Positions 53,874 to 63,190 of a stretch of DNA of 64,000 nucleotides are shown in pieces. How positions within the stretch are numbered: position 1 is the first letter of the stretch; every line of letters starts with the position of its first letter. Source of the stretch: Paenibacillus lautus NBRC 15380. GTDB lineage: Bacteria > Bacillota > Bacilli > Paenibacillales > Paenibacillaceae. The position numbers and the translations under genes are program-made. Location: positions 682,001 through 746,000 of the forward strand of contig NZ_BIMF01000002.1 of the NCBI RefSeq assembly GCF_004000945.1. Direction: 5' to 3'. A model generated the notes under the pieces. It was not told the DNA's origin. It saw nothing but the letters and a program-made list of their open reading frames with translations, and ran no database searches.

Positions 53874-55712
53874 ATGAAATATCATAATCTGGAAGAATGC
53901 ATTATGGATCTGGAGAAACATGGGCATTTGGTTCGTATACATGAAGAGGTTGATCCTCATTTGGAAATGGCAGCCATACATATGAAGGTCTATGCCGCAG
54001 GCGGCCCGGCGCTGCTGTTTGAAAATGTAAAGGGTTCAAGGTTCCGCGCGGTCTCCAATCTGTTCGGTACGATCGAGCGCAGTAAATTCATTTTCCGGGA
54101 AACCTTCGAATCTACGCAAGACGTGATTGCGCTGCGCAACGATCCGATGAAGGCGCTCAAAAATCCGTTCAAATATATCGGGACGGGATTGGCAGCTAAA
54201 ACCGCATTACCTATCAAAAAAACGGGGACTCTCCCACCTGGCTTTCAGGAAATTCAAATTTCCGATCTGCCGCTAATTAAGCACTGGAAGGACGATGGCG
54301 GTGCTTTTGTCACGCTGCCTCAAGTCTATTCGGAAGATCCGGAGAAGCCAGGTGTCATGAATTCCAATCTGGGCATGTACCGGGTGCAGCTCACAGGCAA
54401 CGAATATGAAATGAACAGGGAAGTCGGCATCCATTACCAAATCCACCGGGGTATCGGCATCCATCAAGCGAAGGCCAATAAATTGGGGCAGCCGCTTAAA
54501 GTAAGCTGTTTCATCGGGGGTCCCCCTGCGCATACGATTTCAGCGGTTATGCCGCTGCCTGAAGGCATGAGCGAGCTTACCTTTGCCGGCTTGCTGTCCG
54601 GACGCCATTTCCGGTACAGCTATGTTGACGGCTACTGCATTAGCCACGATGCGGATTTTGTCATTACAGGGGAAATCCATCCGGGTGAAACCAAGCCGGA
54701 AGGTCCCTTTGGCGATCATCTGGGCTATTACAGCCTTGTCCATCCGTTTCCCGTCATGCGAGTGCACAAGGTCTACGCCAAACAACAGGCCATCTATCCA
54801 TTTACGGTCGTGGGAAGACCTCCGCAGGAGGATACGTCCTTCGGCGAACTGATTCATGAGCTGACCGGCGGGGCCATCCGGCAAGAAATTCCGGGTGTCA
54901 AAGAGGTTCATGCGGTGGACGCTGCTGGGGTTCACCCCTTGCTCTTTGCCATCGGCAGCGAACGATATACCCCTTATCAACAAGTGAAACAGCCGGCTGA
55001 GCTTCTTACGATTGCCAATCGGATATTGGGCACGGGCCAATTGAGTTTGGCCAAGTATCTGTTCATAGCGGCCGAGGAGAACCAAACCTTAGACACGCAT
55101 CAGATCGAGGCTTTTATGTCCTATATATTGGAACGTATCGACCTGCACCGGGATATCCATTTTCAGACCAATACCACGATCGATACACTCGATTATTCCG
55201 GTACCGGTCTCAACACCGGCAGCAAGGTCGTATTCGCGGCGGTCGGGGATAAAAAAAGGGATTTGTGCCAAGAGGTGCCTGAAGCCTTGAAGGATCTGCC
55301 CGGGTACTCGCCATCGAAATGGATCATGCCCGGCATTGTCGCAATCCAGGGAGCCCCTTTTACGAGTTATGCCGAAGTACGGCAGGAAATGGAGCATCTA
55401 AACGAGGCAATCCGTGCGAGAGGTGCCCTCTCTTCCTGTCCAATGATCATTCTGTGTGATGATAGTGAATTCATGAGTGCGACAGTGAGTAATTTCCTGT
55501 GGGCGACCTTTACGCGCAGCAATCCTTCCCATGACATTCACGGTGTGAACAGCCGCTATGAGCACAAGCACTGGGGTTGTGATACGGTCATTATCGATGC
55601 CCGTACGAAACCGCATCAGGCCCCACCATTAATACCGGATGAAGAGGTTGAACGCAGCATCAAGCGTTTATTTACGGATGGAGGCAGTTTAAGTCGTATT
55701 CCGATACGATAA
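53874..55712 (+). CDS. UbiD-family decarboxylase
   Basis: 612 aa from ATG 53874-53876 with GGAG 7 bases upstream; a longer in-frame reading has no ribosome-binding site. UbiD-type sequence: YHNLEECIMDLEKHGHLVRI at the start, GPALLFENVKGS, EYEMNREVGIHYQIHRGIG, GEIHPGETKPEGPFGDHLGYY, and SFGELIHELTGGAIRQEI. These cover the prenylated-FMN and metal-binding region. The enzyme would decarboxylate an aromatic or unsaturated acid. No UbiX-type prenyltransferase gene is in the window. Confidence 0.9.
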   Translation: MKYHNLEECIMDLEKHGHLVRIHEEVDPHLEMAAIHMKVYAAGGPALLFENVKGSRFRAVSNLFGTIERSKFIFRETFESTQDVIALRNDPMKALKNPFKYIGTGLAAKTALPIKKTGTLPPGFQEIQISDLPLIKHWKDDGGAFVTLPQVYSEDPEKPGVMNSNLGMYRVQLTGNEYEMNREVGIHYQIHRGIGIHQAKANKLGQPLKVSCFIGGPPAHTISAVMPLPEGMSELTFAGLLSGRHFRYSYVDGYCISHDADFVITGEIHPGETKPEGPFGDHLGYYSLVHPFPVMRVHKVYAKQQAIYPFTVVGRPPQEDTSFGELIHELTGGAIRQEIPGVKEVHAVDAAGVHPLLFAIGSERYTPYQQVKQPAELLTIANRILGTGQLSLAKYLFIAAEENQTLDTHQIEAFMSYILERIDLHRDIHFQTNTTIDTLDYSGTGLNTGSKVVFAAVGDKKRDLCQEVPEALKDLPGYSPSKWIMPGIVAIQGAPFTSYAEVRQEMEHLNEAIRARGALSSCPMIILCDDSEFMSATVSNFLWATFTRSNPSHDIHGVNSRYEHKHWGCDTVIIDARTKPHQAPPLIPDEEVERSIKRLFTDGGSLSRIPIR

Positions 55713-55757
55713 ATTAAGGGATGACCGCGGGCGTTATTCCAGAAATGAATGAAATTT

Positions 55758-55804
55758 ATAAGGGCTGGTCTGTAGTCAATGCGACTATGGGATCAGCCCT
55801 TATA
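55758..55804 (+). terminator. Possible terminator after the UbiD gene
   Basis: ATAAGGGCTG / CAGCCCTTAT arms enclose a loop of about 27 bases. There is no good T-run, so it is uncertain. Confidence 0.4.
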
Positions 55805-55889
55805 TATCTTCATAGGAACCACGATGACGATGATGCAAAAAGAGCGGAGGTTGGGATTCAACTTCAAGTGCCATTCGGTTGTCCGCTTC

Positions 55890-57509
55890 CTATACCAGCA
55901 CGCTCAGCACATCCTCAATCTTTCTCCCGTGCGATATGCTCCCATAATTCATCCAGGTGAGAAAATCAACCTCATACACACAGCCACTCTTAACGGCCGG
56001 CAGTGACTTCCATTCCGGCGTATCCATCACGCTTCTCTCCTCGCCTTCACATGAAGAATGGCGTTTATCGAGGGTAATAAACAAATGATCGGCATCCAAT
56101 AGTTTCATGTATTCCCGGGTTAGAATCGCATTTCTGGCATCCCCTGACAACCGCTGAACGAGCGGATGCGGGGTCAGCCCAAGATCCCTGTACAGGATCG
56201 GCCCGGTATACCCGTGATCTGGGCCCGAATACAGACTCATTCCTAATGCCGATATACGAAGACAAGCCACGGTTTGTGTTCGGACGGCTCGTTTCAGAAG
56301 CGCCTTGGCTCTACTAGCTTTATATTCATACTGTGCAATGACATCCGACACCCGATCCATCCGGCCCAGCAGGTCTGCCGATGTACGAAGCGTCTGGCGC
56401 CAATCCTCGCCTGCGTGCTGAAACTCGTATGTTGGCGCTAACCGTCCCAAGCCGTCGTCGGACATCCAACGTGTGAAGCCCTGATCCATCATGATCATAT
56501 CCAGCTTATGACGGGAAAGTTCATCAATATCCTCACGCTCGATATCGATGACCGGAACATCGTGCAAGCCAAGATAATCCTGCTTTCCCCACCGCGGGTG
56601 GGTGCATTGTATGACGGGCTTAATGCCGAGAGCTACCAGAAAATCTTCAAGGAATGGCGCAAACACCCGCTTAGTATCGTGGTCATGGCGACGACGTCGA
56701 TATTGACCAGGAGAAACGCCGACCGTCTGTTTGAATCGACGATTAAAATAATATTCGTTGCTAAACCCAACGAATGATGCAATATCCAGCAGCCGATCTT
56801 CCGTTGCCAGCAGCAATTCTTTTGCACGCTCAATCCGGATACGGTTCAGGTAATCAAGCGGATACTGGGTCGTTAACTCTTTAAAAATCCGCGTATAATG
56901 CCAACGCGCAACGTCCGCACGATCAGCCAGTTGTTCCACTGTCCACGTCTTCCGGTAATCTTCTGTCAGATGCTCGATCGATCGCTCCACGGCCTGACGC
57001 ATATCGATGGACTGTGAATCGTTCCGGTTCTGCCTGCATAGAAACAGCATAAGCTGCTGAAATCGAACGTGAACGTCGAAGTCTTCCAGCTCGCACCTGG
57101 TTCCCCGTTGCTTCCAGAGAGCTTCCAAATAATCAAGGCACTGGGAGAACGGACGACAGGACAAAACTCCCTGGCGCATGCAGGATTGGAAGCTTCGCAC
57201 CGGCACAGAGTCGGTCTTCCTGCCATCAATCCTCCAATATTCGTAAGTTAATCGATAGTAAGCCAATCCGTCGGATTCAGAATGAATAACCGAAGTTGTG
57301 CCTGGTACAATGTGATAACATCGCCCTCGACGTATGGCATGCTCTGTATCCTCCAGAACCAATCGTCCGGTCCCGGCAGTCGCAATCAGCAGCGTGAAGT
57401 CGTTCCCGCACACAGGAGCCTCCAGCCCATTTATGGAACGAGAACGAAACCGAATATCCTTAAGCCTATAAAAAGCAGTATCGCGCAGCAACTTGATCTC
57501 ATCGTTCAT
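55890..57509 (-). CDS. AraC-family regulator with C-terminal siderophore-binding-protein domain
   Basis: 539 aa. A cupin-like sensor part is at about 1-150. The AraC DNA-binding domain is at about 165-265 (WTVEQLADRADVARWHYTRIFKE, then FSNEYYFNRRFKQTVGVSPGQYRRR). A FhuD/FeuA-like ligand domain runs from about 275 to the end (FLVALGIKPVIQCTHPRWGKQDYL). This is the architecture of B. subtilis Btr, which senses a loaded siderophore. It is encoded 107 bases downstream of a lipoprotein whose sequence resembles its own C-terminal domain. Confidence 0.9.
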   Translation of the reverse strand: MNDEIKLLRDTAFYRLKDIRFRSRSINGLEAPVCGNDFTLLIATAGTGRLVLEDTEHAIRRGRCYHIVPGTTSVIHSESDGLAYYRLTYEYWRIDGRKTDSVPVRSFQSCMRQGVLSCRPFSQCLDYLEALWKQRGTRCELEDFDVHVRFQQLMLFLCRQNRNDSQSIDMRQAVERSIEHLTEDYRKTWTVEQLADRADVARWHYTRIFKELTTQYPLDYLNRIRIERAKELLLATEDRLLDIASFVGFSNEYYFNRRFKQTVGVSPGQYRRRRHDHDTKRVFAPFLEDFLVALGIKPVIQCTHPRWGKQDYLGLHDVPVIDIEREDIDELSRHKLDMIMMDQGFTRWMSDDGLGRLAPTYEFQHAGEDWRQTLRTSADLLGRMDRVSDVIAQYEYKASRAKALLKRAVRTQTVACLRISALGMSLYSGPDHGYTGPILYRDLGLTPHPLVQRLSGDARNAILTREYMKLLDADHLFITLDKRHSSCEGEERSVMDTPEWKSLPAVKSGCVYEVDFLTWMNYGSISHGRKIEDVLSVLV

Positions 57510-57616
57510 GTCATCTTCCCCTACCGAAAATCATATGTATAGCGCAAAAGAACAAAAAAGCATATCAACTTGGTTGACAGCTTCCTGTTCCTTCTCATCA
57601 TGCACGGTTAATCTGA

Positions 57617-58609
57617 TTATTGGACAAACCAGTTCAAGAGATCATCGGCTTTTATCATATTCGCTTTAATCGCGCCCGTTTGCCAGTGGGTTCGATCCGC
57701 TCTGTACACATGACCGTTTTTGACGGCGGGTACGGATTTCCACAACGGACTGTCAAATACCTGCATTGCTTCTTGATTCTCTTCCGAGTCCCAGCTGCCG
57801 TTCGAAGGGAAAATAATGATATGGTCCGCATCTAACTCCGGGATTTTCTCTTCGGATAGAATAGCTTGAAAATCGGTCATGTCACGCGCAAACGGGTGTG
57901 GAGTCAACCCCATTTCTTTGTAGATATTGCCGATAAACCGGTTCTCGATACCAAACAGGGCGAGCGTTTTATCTCCGACATTTAACCGGAGCACCGCCAC
58001 GGTCTCTTCCCCGACAGCTTGTTGCAGTTTCATCCTCGTTTCCTCGATTTTCTTATTATAGTCGCTCAACACGCCTTCGGCTTCCTCAGGTATGCCAAGC
58101 ACATCCCCTATGGCCTTCATAATGTCCGGCGGACTTTGTAAAATAGACTCGGGCAGCCGATAAGTAGGCGCTATTTTGGAGTATAGTTCATACTTGGCCG
58201 CATCCACCGCTCCGTCAACAATAATCAAATCCGGACCGGTTTCCAGCAGAGCCTCCACGCTCCCCGTTATATCAAAGGTCGGAACTTCGAGTTCCAAATA
58301 ATCCTGTTTCCCCCAGCTCGGATGATACCACTGCACAACAGGCGTAATGCCAAGGGCCAGCAGATAGTCCTCCAGGTAAATTCCCGCTACCCTCTTCGGA
58401 TCTACGGGAATTTCGACTTCTCCGAATTCATCCTTCACCACTTTGGTAGCAGCCGCATCCTGCTCCTCCTGCTTGTCCTTCTGTTCCGTGACTTGTTCTG
58501 AAGGCTCAGCTCCCTCCTGACTCTGCTGAGCTCCGCATCCAGCCAGTAGAATCATCAGCGCTAATAAAGCTAGCATCCATCCGGCATTCTTATAAATAGA
58601 CCTTGCCAT
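57617..58609 (-). CDS. Iron-siderophore ABC transporter substrate-binding lipoprotein
   Basis: 330 aa from ATG 58607-58609 with GGGGAG 9 bases upstream. Lipoprotein signal ending LLAGC, then an acidic linker and a FhuD/FeuA-type domain: RVAGIYLEDYLLALGITPVVQWYHPSWGKQDY, LIIVDGA, and ADHIIIFPS. It would capture an Fe(III)-siderophore outside the membrane. No FecCD permease or ATPase gene is adjacent, so the transport partner is elsewhere. A Fur box lies about 60 bases upstream. Confidence 0.9.
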   Translation of the reverse strand: MARSIYKNAGWMLALLALMILLAGCGAQQSQEGAEPSEQVTEQKDKQEEQDAAATKVVKDEFGEVEIPVDPKRVAGIYLEDYLLALGITPVVQWYHPSWGKQDYLELEVPTFDITGSVEALLETGPDLIIVDGAVDAAKYELYSKIAPTYRLPESILQSPPDIMKAIGDVLGIPEEAEGVLSDYNKKIEETRMKLQQAVGEETVAVLRLNVGDKTLALFGIENRFIGNIYKEMGLTPHPFARDMTDFQAILSEEKIPELDADHIIIFPSNGSWDSEENQEAMQVFDSPLWKSVPAVKNGHVYRADRTHWQTGAIKANMIKADDLLNWFVQ

Positions 58610-58670
58610 AAAACATGTCTCCCCTTGCACGTTGTTAAAAGGTACGAAAAGAGCACGAATCCCACATATT

Positions 58671-58689
58671 GATTATGATAATCATTCTC
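58671..58689. promoter_or_regulatory. Fur box upstream of the siderophore-binding protein gene
   Basis: GATTATGATAATCATTCTC matches the 19-base Fur consensus GATAATGATAATCATTATC at 17 positions, predicting iron repression of the downstream pair of genes. Confidence 0.85.
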
Positions 58690-58851
58690 ATTTCGTTCAG
58701 GTACATTGTATCTCACCCTTTGGGATCCAACAATACATTTTCTCGAATCTTTTTTTATACAAACTAAAAGGGCCCCTTAGCTTGGAAGCCCCTCTACTTT
58801 TTATTCATAAATCTATATAATAAATATTATTTCTACCTGGGAGGGAGAGCA

Positions 58852-59379
58852 TTGTTTCCAATACTAGAGACCAAACGATTAAAGCTGCGGGAAATCCAGC
58901 ATCAGGATGCCGGGGCCATCTATAGCTGCTTCTCGAATGATGAGGTGACTCGCTATTACGGACAAGACACACTGACCACCCTCGAGCAGGCACTCCACAT
59001 GGTTAAGCTCTTCGCTACCAACTACGCGGAGAAACGCGGGATTCGTTGGGGCATCGAAAGGAAAGATACGCAGGGTCTCATCGGCACCATGGGGTATAAC
59101 GTATGGTCCCCGCGGCATAAGAGGGCCGAGATCGGATATGAAATACATCCTGAATTCTGGGGACAAGGTTATGCAATCGAAGCTGCCTCCGCCGTGATCG
59201 CATATGGTTTTCAAGTGCTTGGCTTGACCCGCATCGGTGCCGTTGTTTTTCTTGAGAACCAGGCTTCCCACGCCCTGCTGACCAAACTCGGTTTTGAAGC
59301 GGAAGGTATCCTTCGCCAATATATATATCAAAACGGCGTGGCACACGATACGCGGGTGTATTCATTATTAAAAAACTAA
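58852..59379 (+). CDS. GNAT acetyltransferase (RimJ/RimL type)
   Basis: 175 aa from a TTG (58852-58854) preceded by GGGAGGGAG. FPILETKRLKLREIQHQDAGAIY at the start; IGYEIHPEFWGQGYAIEAASAVIAYGF is the acetyl-CoA motif; ENQASHALLTKLGFEAEGILRQ is the C-terminal GNAT motif. Likely acetylates an N-terminus or small molecule. It converges on the formate/nitrite-transporter gene. Confidence 0.9.
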   Translation: MFPILETKRLKLREIQHQDAGAIYSCFSNDEVTRYYGQDTLTTLEQALHMVKLFATNYAEKRGIRWGIERKDTQGLIGTMGYNVWSPRHKRAEIGYEIHPEFWGQGYAIEAASAVIAYGFQVLGLTRIGAVVFLENQASHALLTKLGFEAEGILRQYIYQNGVAHDTRVYSLLKN

Positions 59380-59418
59380 CCACTTGCGTTAGGGGTTCTG
59401 CTTAAACCTCTTTAAGTT

Positions 59419-60215
59419 TCATTCTTCCGGGGATTCCTTCGCATCCAGAAAAGGTTTGTTCACAAAATAATACATAAAACCCATCAGCAGCACGCCGCCA
59501 ATCAAATTGCCAATCGTTACCGGGATCAGGTTATGCAGTACGCCTTCCAATGAAATCGTGCCGGGATGATTCAGCACGAGCGCAATAGCAAAGGTGCACA
59601 TATTCGCAACGCTGTGCTCATATCCGGAAATGAAGAAACAGAATACAAACAGCATCATGGCAAACATCTTGGCCCCGTCGCCCTTCAGTGACATCGGGAT
59701 GAAAAAGCAAGGCATACAAGCCAGTTGCACAGAATGGCCCTGAAAAACAGCTGCACCGTCGGAGTGGTCATTTTGTGCTCAACCACATCGAGCAAAAAAC
59801 CGTTCACGGATGAATCCACGAAAAGTCCGGTCAAGAAAATCAGCAGCGCAAACGTGCACGCCCCCAAGATATTCCCCGCGTAGCTGAAGACCCACAGCTT
59901 GACGACCTCCAGCCATCTTAGTTTCTTGCGCAGAGCGGCATACGTGTAGTAGAACGTGTTCCCCGTAAACAAGTCCCCTCCCCCATACGCGATCAGAATG
60001 ATCGCCGCGCCAAACGTAAGGGCGGCCATCGGGTAAGTCAGGGGGGAATGCTCCAGATAAAAGAAGTTGCCTGTCTTAAAAGCAACAATGACGCCAAAGC
60101 CGATAAACATGCTGGCGAGCATGGAGCGGGCGATGTAACGAAGATGGCTTTGTTTGAAAATTTTGTGTTTTTTGAGAGCAAGCTGCTCCACCTTGAGTAA
60201 TGATTCGGTTTCCAT
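59419..60215 (-). pseudogene. Formate/nitrite transporter family gene with a frameshift
   Basis: ATG 60213-60215 follows AGGAGG. The N-terminal frame encodes FNT-type helices (LASMFIGFGVIVAFKTGNFFYL, GGGDLFTGNTFYY, LCNWLVCLA) but ends after FSSRCH at about 59685. The next frame carries the remainder: FFIPMSLKGDGAKM, SGYEHSVANM, LIPVTIGNLIGG, ending at TAA 59419-59421. Adding one T to the T5 run near 59697 (giving LVCLAFFIPM) would restore a 265-residue protein. Either a true frameshift mutation or a homopolymer read error. If intact it would be a formate/nitrite channel. Confidence 0.85.
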
Positions 60216-60485
60216 AATTCCTCCTGAAAAAGTCGATTCTATATAGATTACACGATTTTTCCAATAATTCATATCGCCTTATGTATCATTACCCCATTTC
60301 CCCTGACGAAATATTCATGGTGGACACAACTCGATCCGGTCGGGGTATCAAATCTGATATTTCATCTTCATAGAATCGTAACCCACTGCCGTTAAGCTTC
60401 CACTATCATAAGAAGATAAGGATGATACACTTGTTTGATGCACAGCGCAGGTGGTAATTAGTTGTTACAAAGGAGAGGATGCAAC

Positions 60486-61082
60486 ATGAACTTGAAACAA
60501 CCAGCAAAAAAAGCAATCGTCGCCTTGACCATCGCAGGAGTCTTCGGTGTAAGTGCAATCGGTGTAAATCATGCTGTTTTTCCGCTGCAGCAAGCAGAAG
60601 CGGCTACGGCGGCCAATGCCGGCGATTATGCTGCGGAGCATGCGCTCAAGACGCTCAACAGCTTCTATAAACCCGCATTAAAGGGACAATTTCCTGGTGC
60701 CGTCAGCGGATTAACGATCGGTAAAAGCACAAAGCAGGATGTTTATAAAGCAATTGGCGAGCCTTCCGTGGCAGGCAAGCATGCCGACGCCTTCGATGTA
60801 TACGGGGCCAACATGGGGAATCCAGGCTACGCCTTTTCCTATAAACTGAACAAAATCCGCGAGATGCGTTATTTTGGCACGAACGTGGAGCGGCAGACGA
60901 ACATCGGCGGCATCACCATGAAAATGCTGAAGCAGAACTGGTTTGCACCGGACGCCACAACCACTTTCAAAACCGGAAAAGTCAAGCAAACCAAGCTCAC
61001 TTACAACCGGGGAGATTACAAATTGGAGTTCATCTTTAACAGCAGCACAGAGCTGGACCATATTAATCTGCTGAAAAAATAA
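60486..61082 (+). CDS. Secreted DUF4309 (YjgB-like) protein
   Basis: 198 aa from ATG 60486-60488 with GGAGAGG 7 bases upstream. Signal peptide of about 42 residues ending QQAEAATAA. The mature domain contains GLTIGKSTKQDVYKAIGEPS, YAFSYKLNKIREMRYFG, and TYNRGDYKLEFIFN, matching the DUF4309/YjgB family of extracellular or spore-related proteins. Function unknown. Confidence 0.85.
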   Translation: MNLKQPAKKAIVALTIAGVFGVSAIGVNHAVFPLQQAEAATAANAGDYAAEHALKTLNSFYKPALKGQFPGAVSGLTIGKSTKQDVYKAIGEPSVAGKHADAFDVYGANMGNPGYAFSYKLNKIREMRYFGTNVERQTNIGGITMKMLKQNWFAPDATTTFKTGKVKQTKLTYNRGDYKLEFIFNSSTELDHINLLKK

Positions 61083-61137
61083 CCGAGATTAGAAACTCTC
61101 ACTCCCCAATTTATGGTTAACCTGTCCAGAAAACATC

Positions 61138-61173
61138 AGAAAAGCCCGGTCTCTTAGAGAGCCGGGCTTTTCT
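61138..61173. terminator. Bidirectional terminator
   Basis: Perfect arms AGAAAAGCCCGG and CCGGGCTTTTCT with an inner TCTC/GAGA pair, between the converging DUF4309 (plus) and APH-type (minus) genes. Confidence 0.85.
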
Positions 61174-61190
61174 GATACATGTATAGATTT

Positions 61191-62192
61191 TTACAGCAAA
61201 TACTGAAACAATGTATCGTCCAGCCACTCCTGACTATATTCCATCCGCTTAAATCCAGCAGCTAGCATATACACCTGCTCACTTAACACTTGAGACTCAT
61301 CGGTCCCTTCCTGATAGCGGCTCAAAAAATGCAGAAATACATCAACCATACGCAAGCGCATGAGAACCGGAATCGCGGCAATCTCCTCTGCGTTCAGCCG
61401 AACGCGGCTGGCAAATCCTTCACAAAACTGCTTTATGGCCTTCCTCTCGTCCGCGATTCCCAAAAATCCCGAGATGACGACCGCAGGCTCCATCGCTCTT
61501 ACATCCCATGTGCAAAATTCAAAATCAAGCAAAGCGGTAACCGTATGCGGGTGATCTGCGTCTACCAATAGATTCGAAAGGTTAAGATCACAATGCACTA
61601 GCTGCTGCGGCAGATTTTTTAAAGATTCAAGCCTGCTGCATATATCGGCGTATGCTTCTTTTAGTATATGAAGTGCCTCTGCTTGATCCTTGAACTCCAT
61701 TGGCGGCTGCTTGCAAAAATCTAGAATGAACGCTTCGCTGCATGCAGGATAAGACTGAAGCAGCTCGAAATAAGGTGGGTACACCGGTTCCATTCCGATT
61801 GAACAAGCCGCAAGGGCATTTACCAGTTCCCCGGTCTTCTCCCCGAAGGAATACGCTGCTTGAGTGCTGCCTTCTTCCGGACGCACTCCTTCAATATATG
61901 CAAATAGGCAGGCGTAACGATCACTCCCATCCTGAACCCGAACCATCTTATCGCCAGACGCGGAAGGAAGAGGAGCCGGAATCTTATAACTCAGCGGCAC
62001 CTGCTGCAGCGAGTCCAGAACCGCAAACTCGAATTCGATTCTTGCCTTATCTCGATGTGTATTGTAAATACGCATGACCGAGCGGCGTTGTTCGTTATGA
62101 ATAAAGTGGGTCGTATTGTTCCAGCCCGTCGGACCTTTAACCAGTTCACCGTTCCACTCTGGCCAGTAGACTTGCAGAAGATGCTGAATCAT
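61191..62192 (-). CDS. Aminoglycoside phosphotransferase-family kinase
   Basis: 333 aa. Catalytic loop HCDLNLSNLLVD (H-x-D-x-x-x-x-N) and the metal-binding DFEFCTWD; an N-terminal nucleotide-binding lobe with VMRIYNTHRDKARIEFE. Homoserine-kinase/YtmP/choline-kinase-like. Such proteins phosphorylate small hydroxyl substrates; resistance is only one possibility. Weak ribosome-binding site. It sits 50 bases downstream of the DeoR regulator in the same direction. Confidence 0.85.
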   Translation of the reverse strand: MIQHLLQVYWPEWNGELVKGPTGWNNTTHFIHNEQRRSVMRIYNTHRDKARIEFEFAVLDSLQQVPLSYKIPAPLPSASGDKMVRVQDGSDRYACLFAYIEGVRPEEGSTQAAYSFGEKTGELVNALAACSIGMEPVYPPYFELLQSYPACSEAFILDFCKQPPMEFKDQAEALHILKEAYADICSRLESLKNLPQQLVHCDLNLSNLLVDADHPHTVTALLDFEFCTWDVRAMEPAVVISGFLGIADERKAIKQFCEGFASRVRLNAEEIAAIPVLMRLRMVDVFLHFLSRYQEGTDESQVLSEQVYMLAAGFKRMEYSQEWLDDTLFQYLL

Positions 62193-62242
62193 GATTTTAC
62201 CTCTCTTACCCTTTTAAATCTTCAGTTATATCAAATGAAGCG

Positions 62243-63046
62243 TCATTTCTGTGCAACTTCTTCCGTTTTCGCCACAATAACCTTTACGCCAAGATCCTGA
62301 ATCCGGTCCATAACCTCCTGATCCGCCTTCTGATCGGTAATTAACACATCCAAATCTTCGACGGCGCCGGCTCTGGCAAAGCCATCCTGTCCGAGGATCC
62401 GATGCGTTGCCATGCCGATTCTGCGGCGGGATACGGCAGAGACCGCGCGACCAAAAGCGGCAACTTCAGGAGTAGCCACGAATATTCCCTCATCGGAAAT
62501 ACCGCCTCCGCTAACGAAACTGATATCAAATTTAAATTGACGAATAAATTCGTTAGCAAGCACGTCCGTAATATTTCCGGAAGGCTTCACCCGCCCGCCA
62601 ATCAAATAGGTGTCAATCCATTCGCGCTCGCGCAGGGCTTCTGCTACACGCATGCAGTTGGTCACGATCGTCAAGGGCATTTGCTCCGGAAGATGCTTCA
62701 GCAGTAAATAGGTAAGCGAACTGCTGCCAATGAACAACGTGTCTTTTTCTCGGACGTATGAAACGGCTAATTGAGCAATGGCGTTCCCTTCCGGAGACCC
62801 TTCACCATACCGCTGTTCCGGGACCAGGGGCGGTTGTCTGACTTTCATGGAAGGAATCGCGCCTCCGTGCGTTTTCTGGAGTAAGCCTTGCTCCTCCATG
62901 ATCGTCAGATCCCGGCGAATCGAATCAATCGATATTTCAAATCGCTCGGCCAAGTCCTTGGCAATCACCCGTTTATCTTGATGCAGCAAAGCAAGAATTT
63001 TCTGACGACGTTCCTCGGCAAACATTCCTGATTGATCTTGCACCAT
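62243..63046 (-). CDS. DeoR/GlpR-family transcriptional regulator
   Basis: 267 aa from ATG 63044-63046 with AGGAGGG 7 bases upstream. The DeoR helix-turn-helix is ERRQKILALLHQDKRVIAKDLAERFEISIDSIRRDLTIMEEQGLLQKTHGGA. The sugar-phosphate-sensing domain follows (LFIGSSSLTYLLLKHL, TIVTNCMRVAEAL, GGRVKPSG, then VLITD near the end). Such regulators control sugar or polyol metabolism. Downstream is the APH-type kinase gene, upstream the formylglycine-generating enzyme gene. Confidence 0.93.
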   Translation of the reverse strand: MVQDQSGMFAEERRQKILALLHQDKRVIAKDLAERFEISIDSIRRDLTIMEEQGLLQKTHGGAIPSMKVRQPPLVPEQRYGEGSPEGNAIAQLAVSYVREKDTLFIGSSSLTYLLLKHLPEQMPLTIVTNCMRVAEALREREWIDTYLIGGRVKPSGNITDVLANEFIRQFKFDISFVSGGGISDEGIFVATPEVAAFGRAVSAVSRRRIGMATHRILGQDGFARAGAVEDLDVLITDQKADQEVMDRIQDLGVKVIVAKTEEVAQK

Positions 63047-63097
63047 ACATCTTCCCTCCTGAATATTCATTTGTTTTCCACTTCACACCTCAATTAT

Positions 63098-63147
63098 ATT
63101 CGTTTTTATTCCGTTTTACCAGATAAATTCTTCATTTTAATTCGTTT
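63098..63147. promoter_or_regulatory. Repeated ATTCGTTT-like motifs upstream of the DeoR gene
   Basis: Three similar elements lie in an AT-rich region: 63098-63105 (ATTCGTTT), 63108-63116 (ATTCCGTTT) and 63139-63147 (AATTCGTTT). DeoR-type regulators often bind direct repeats near their own gene, so these are candidate operators. Confidence 0.35.
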
Positions 63148-63190
63148 ATATGCATTTTTTAGCGTGAATTTTCCGAATGATTCGTAATAA

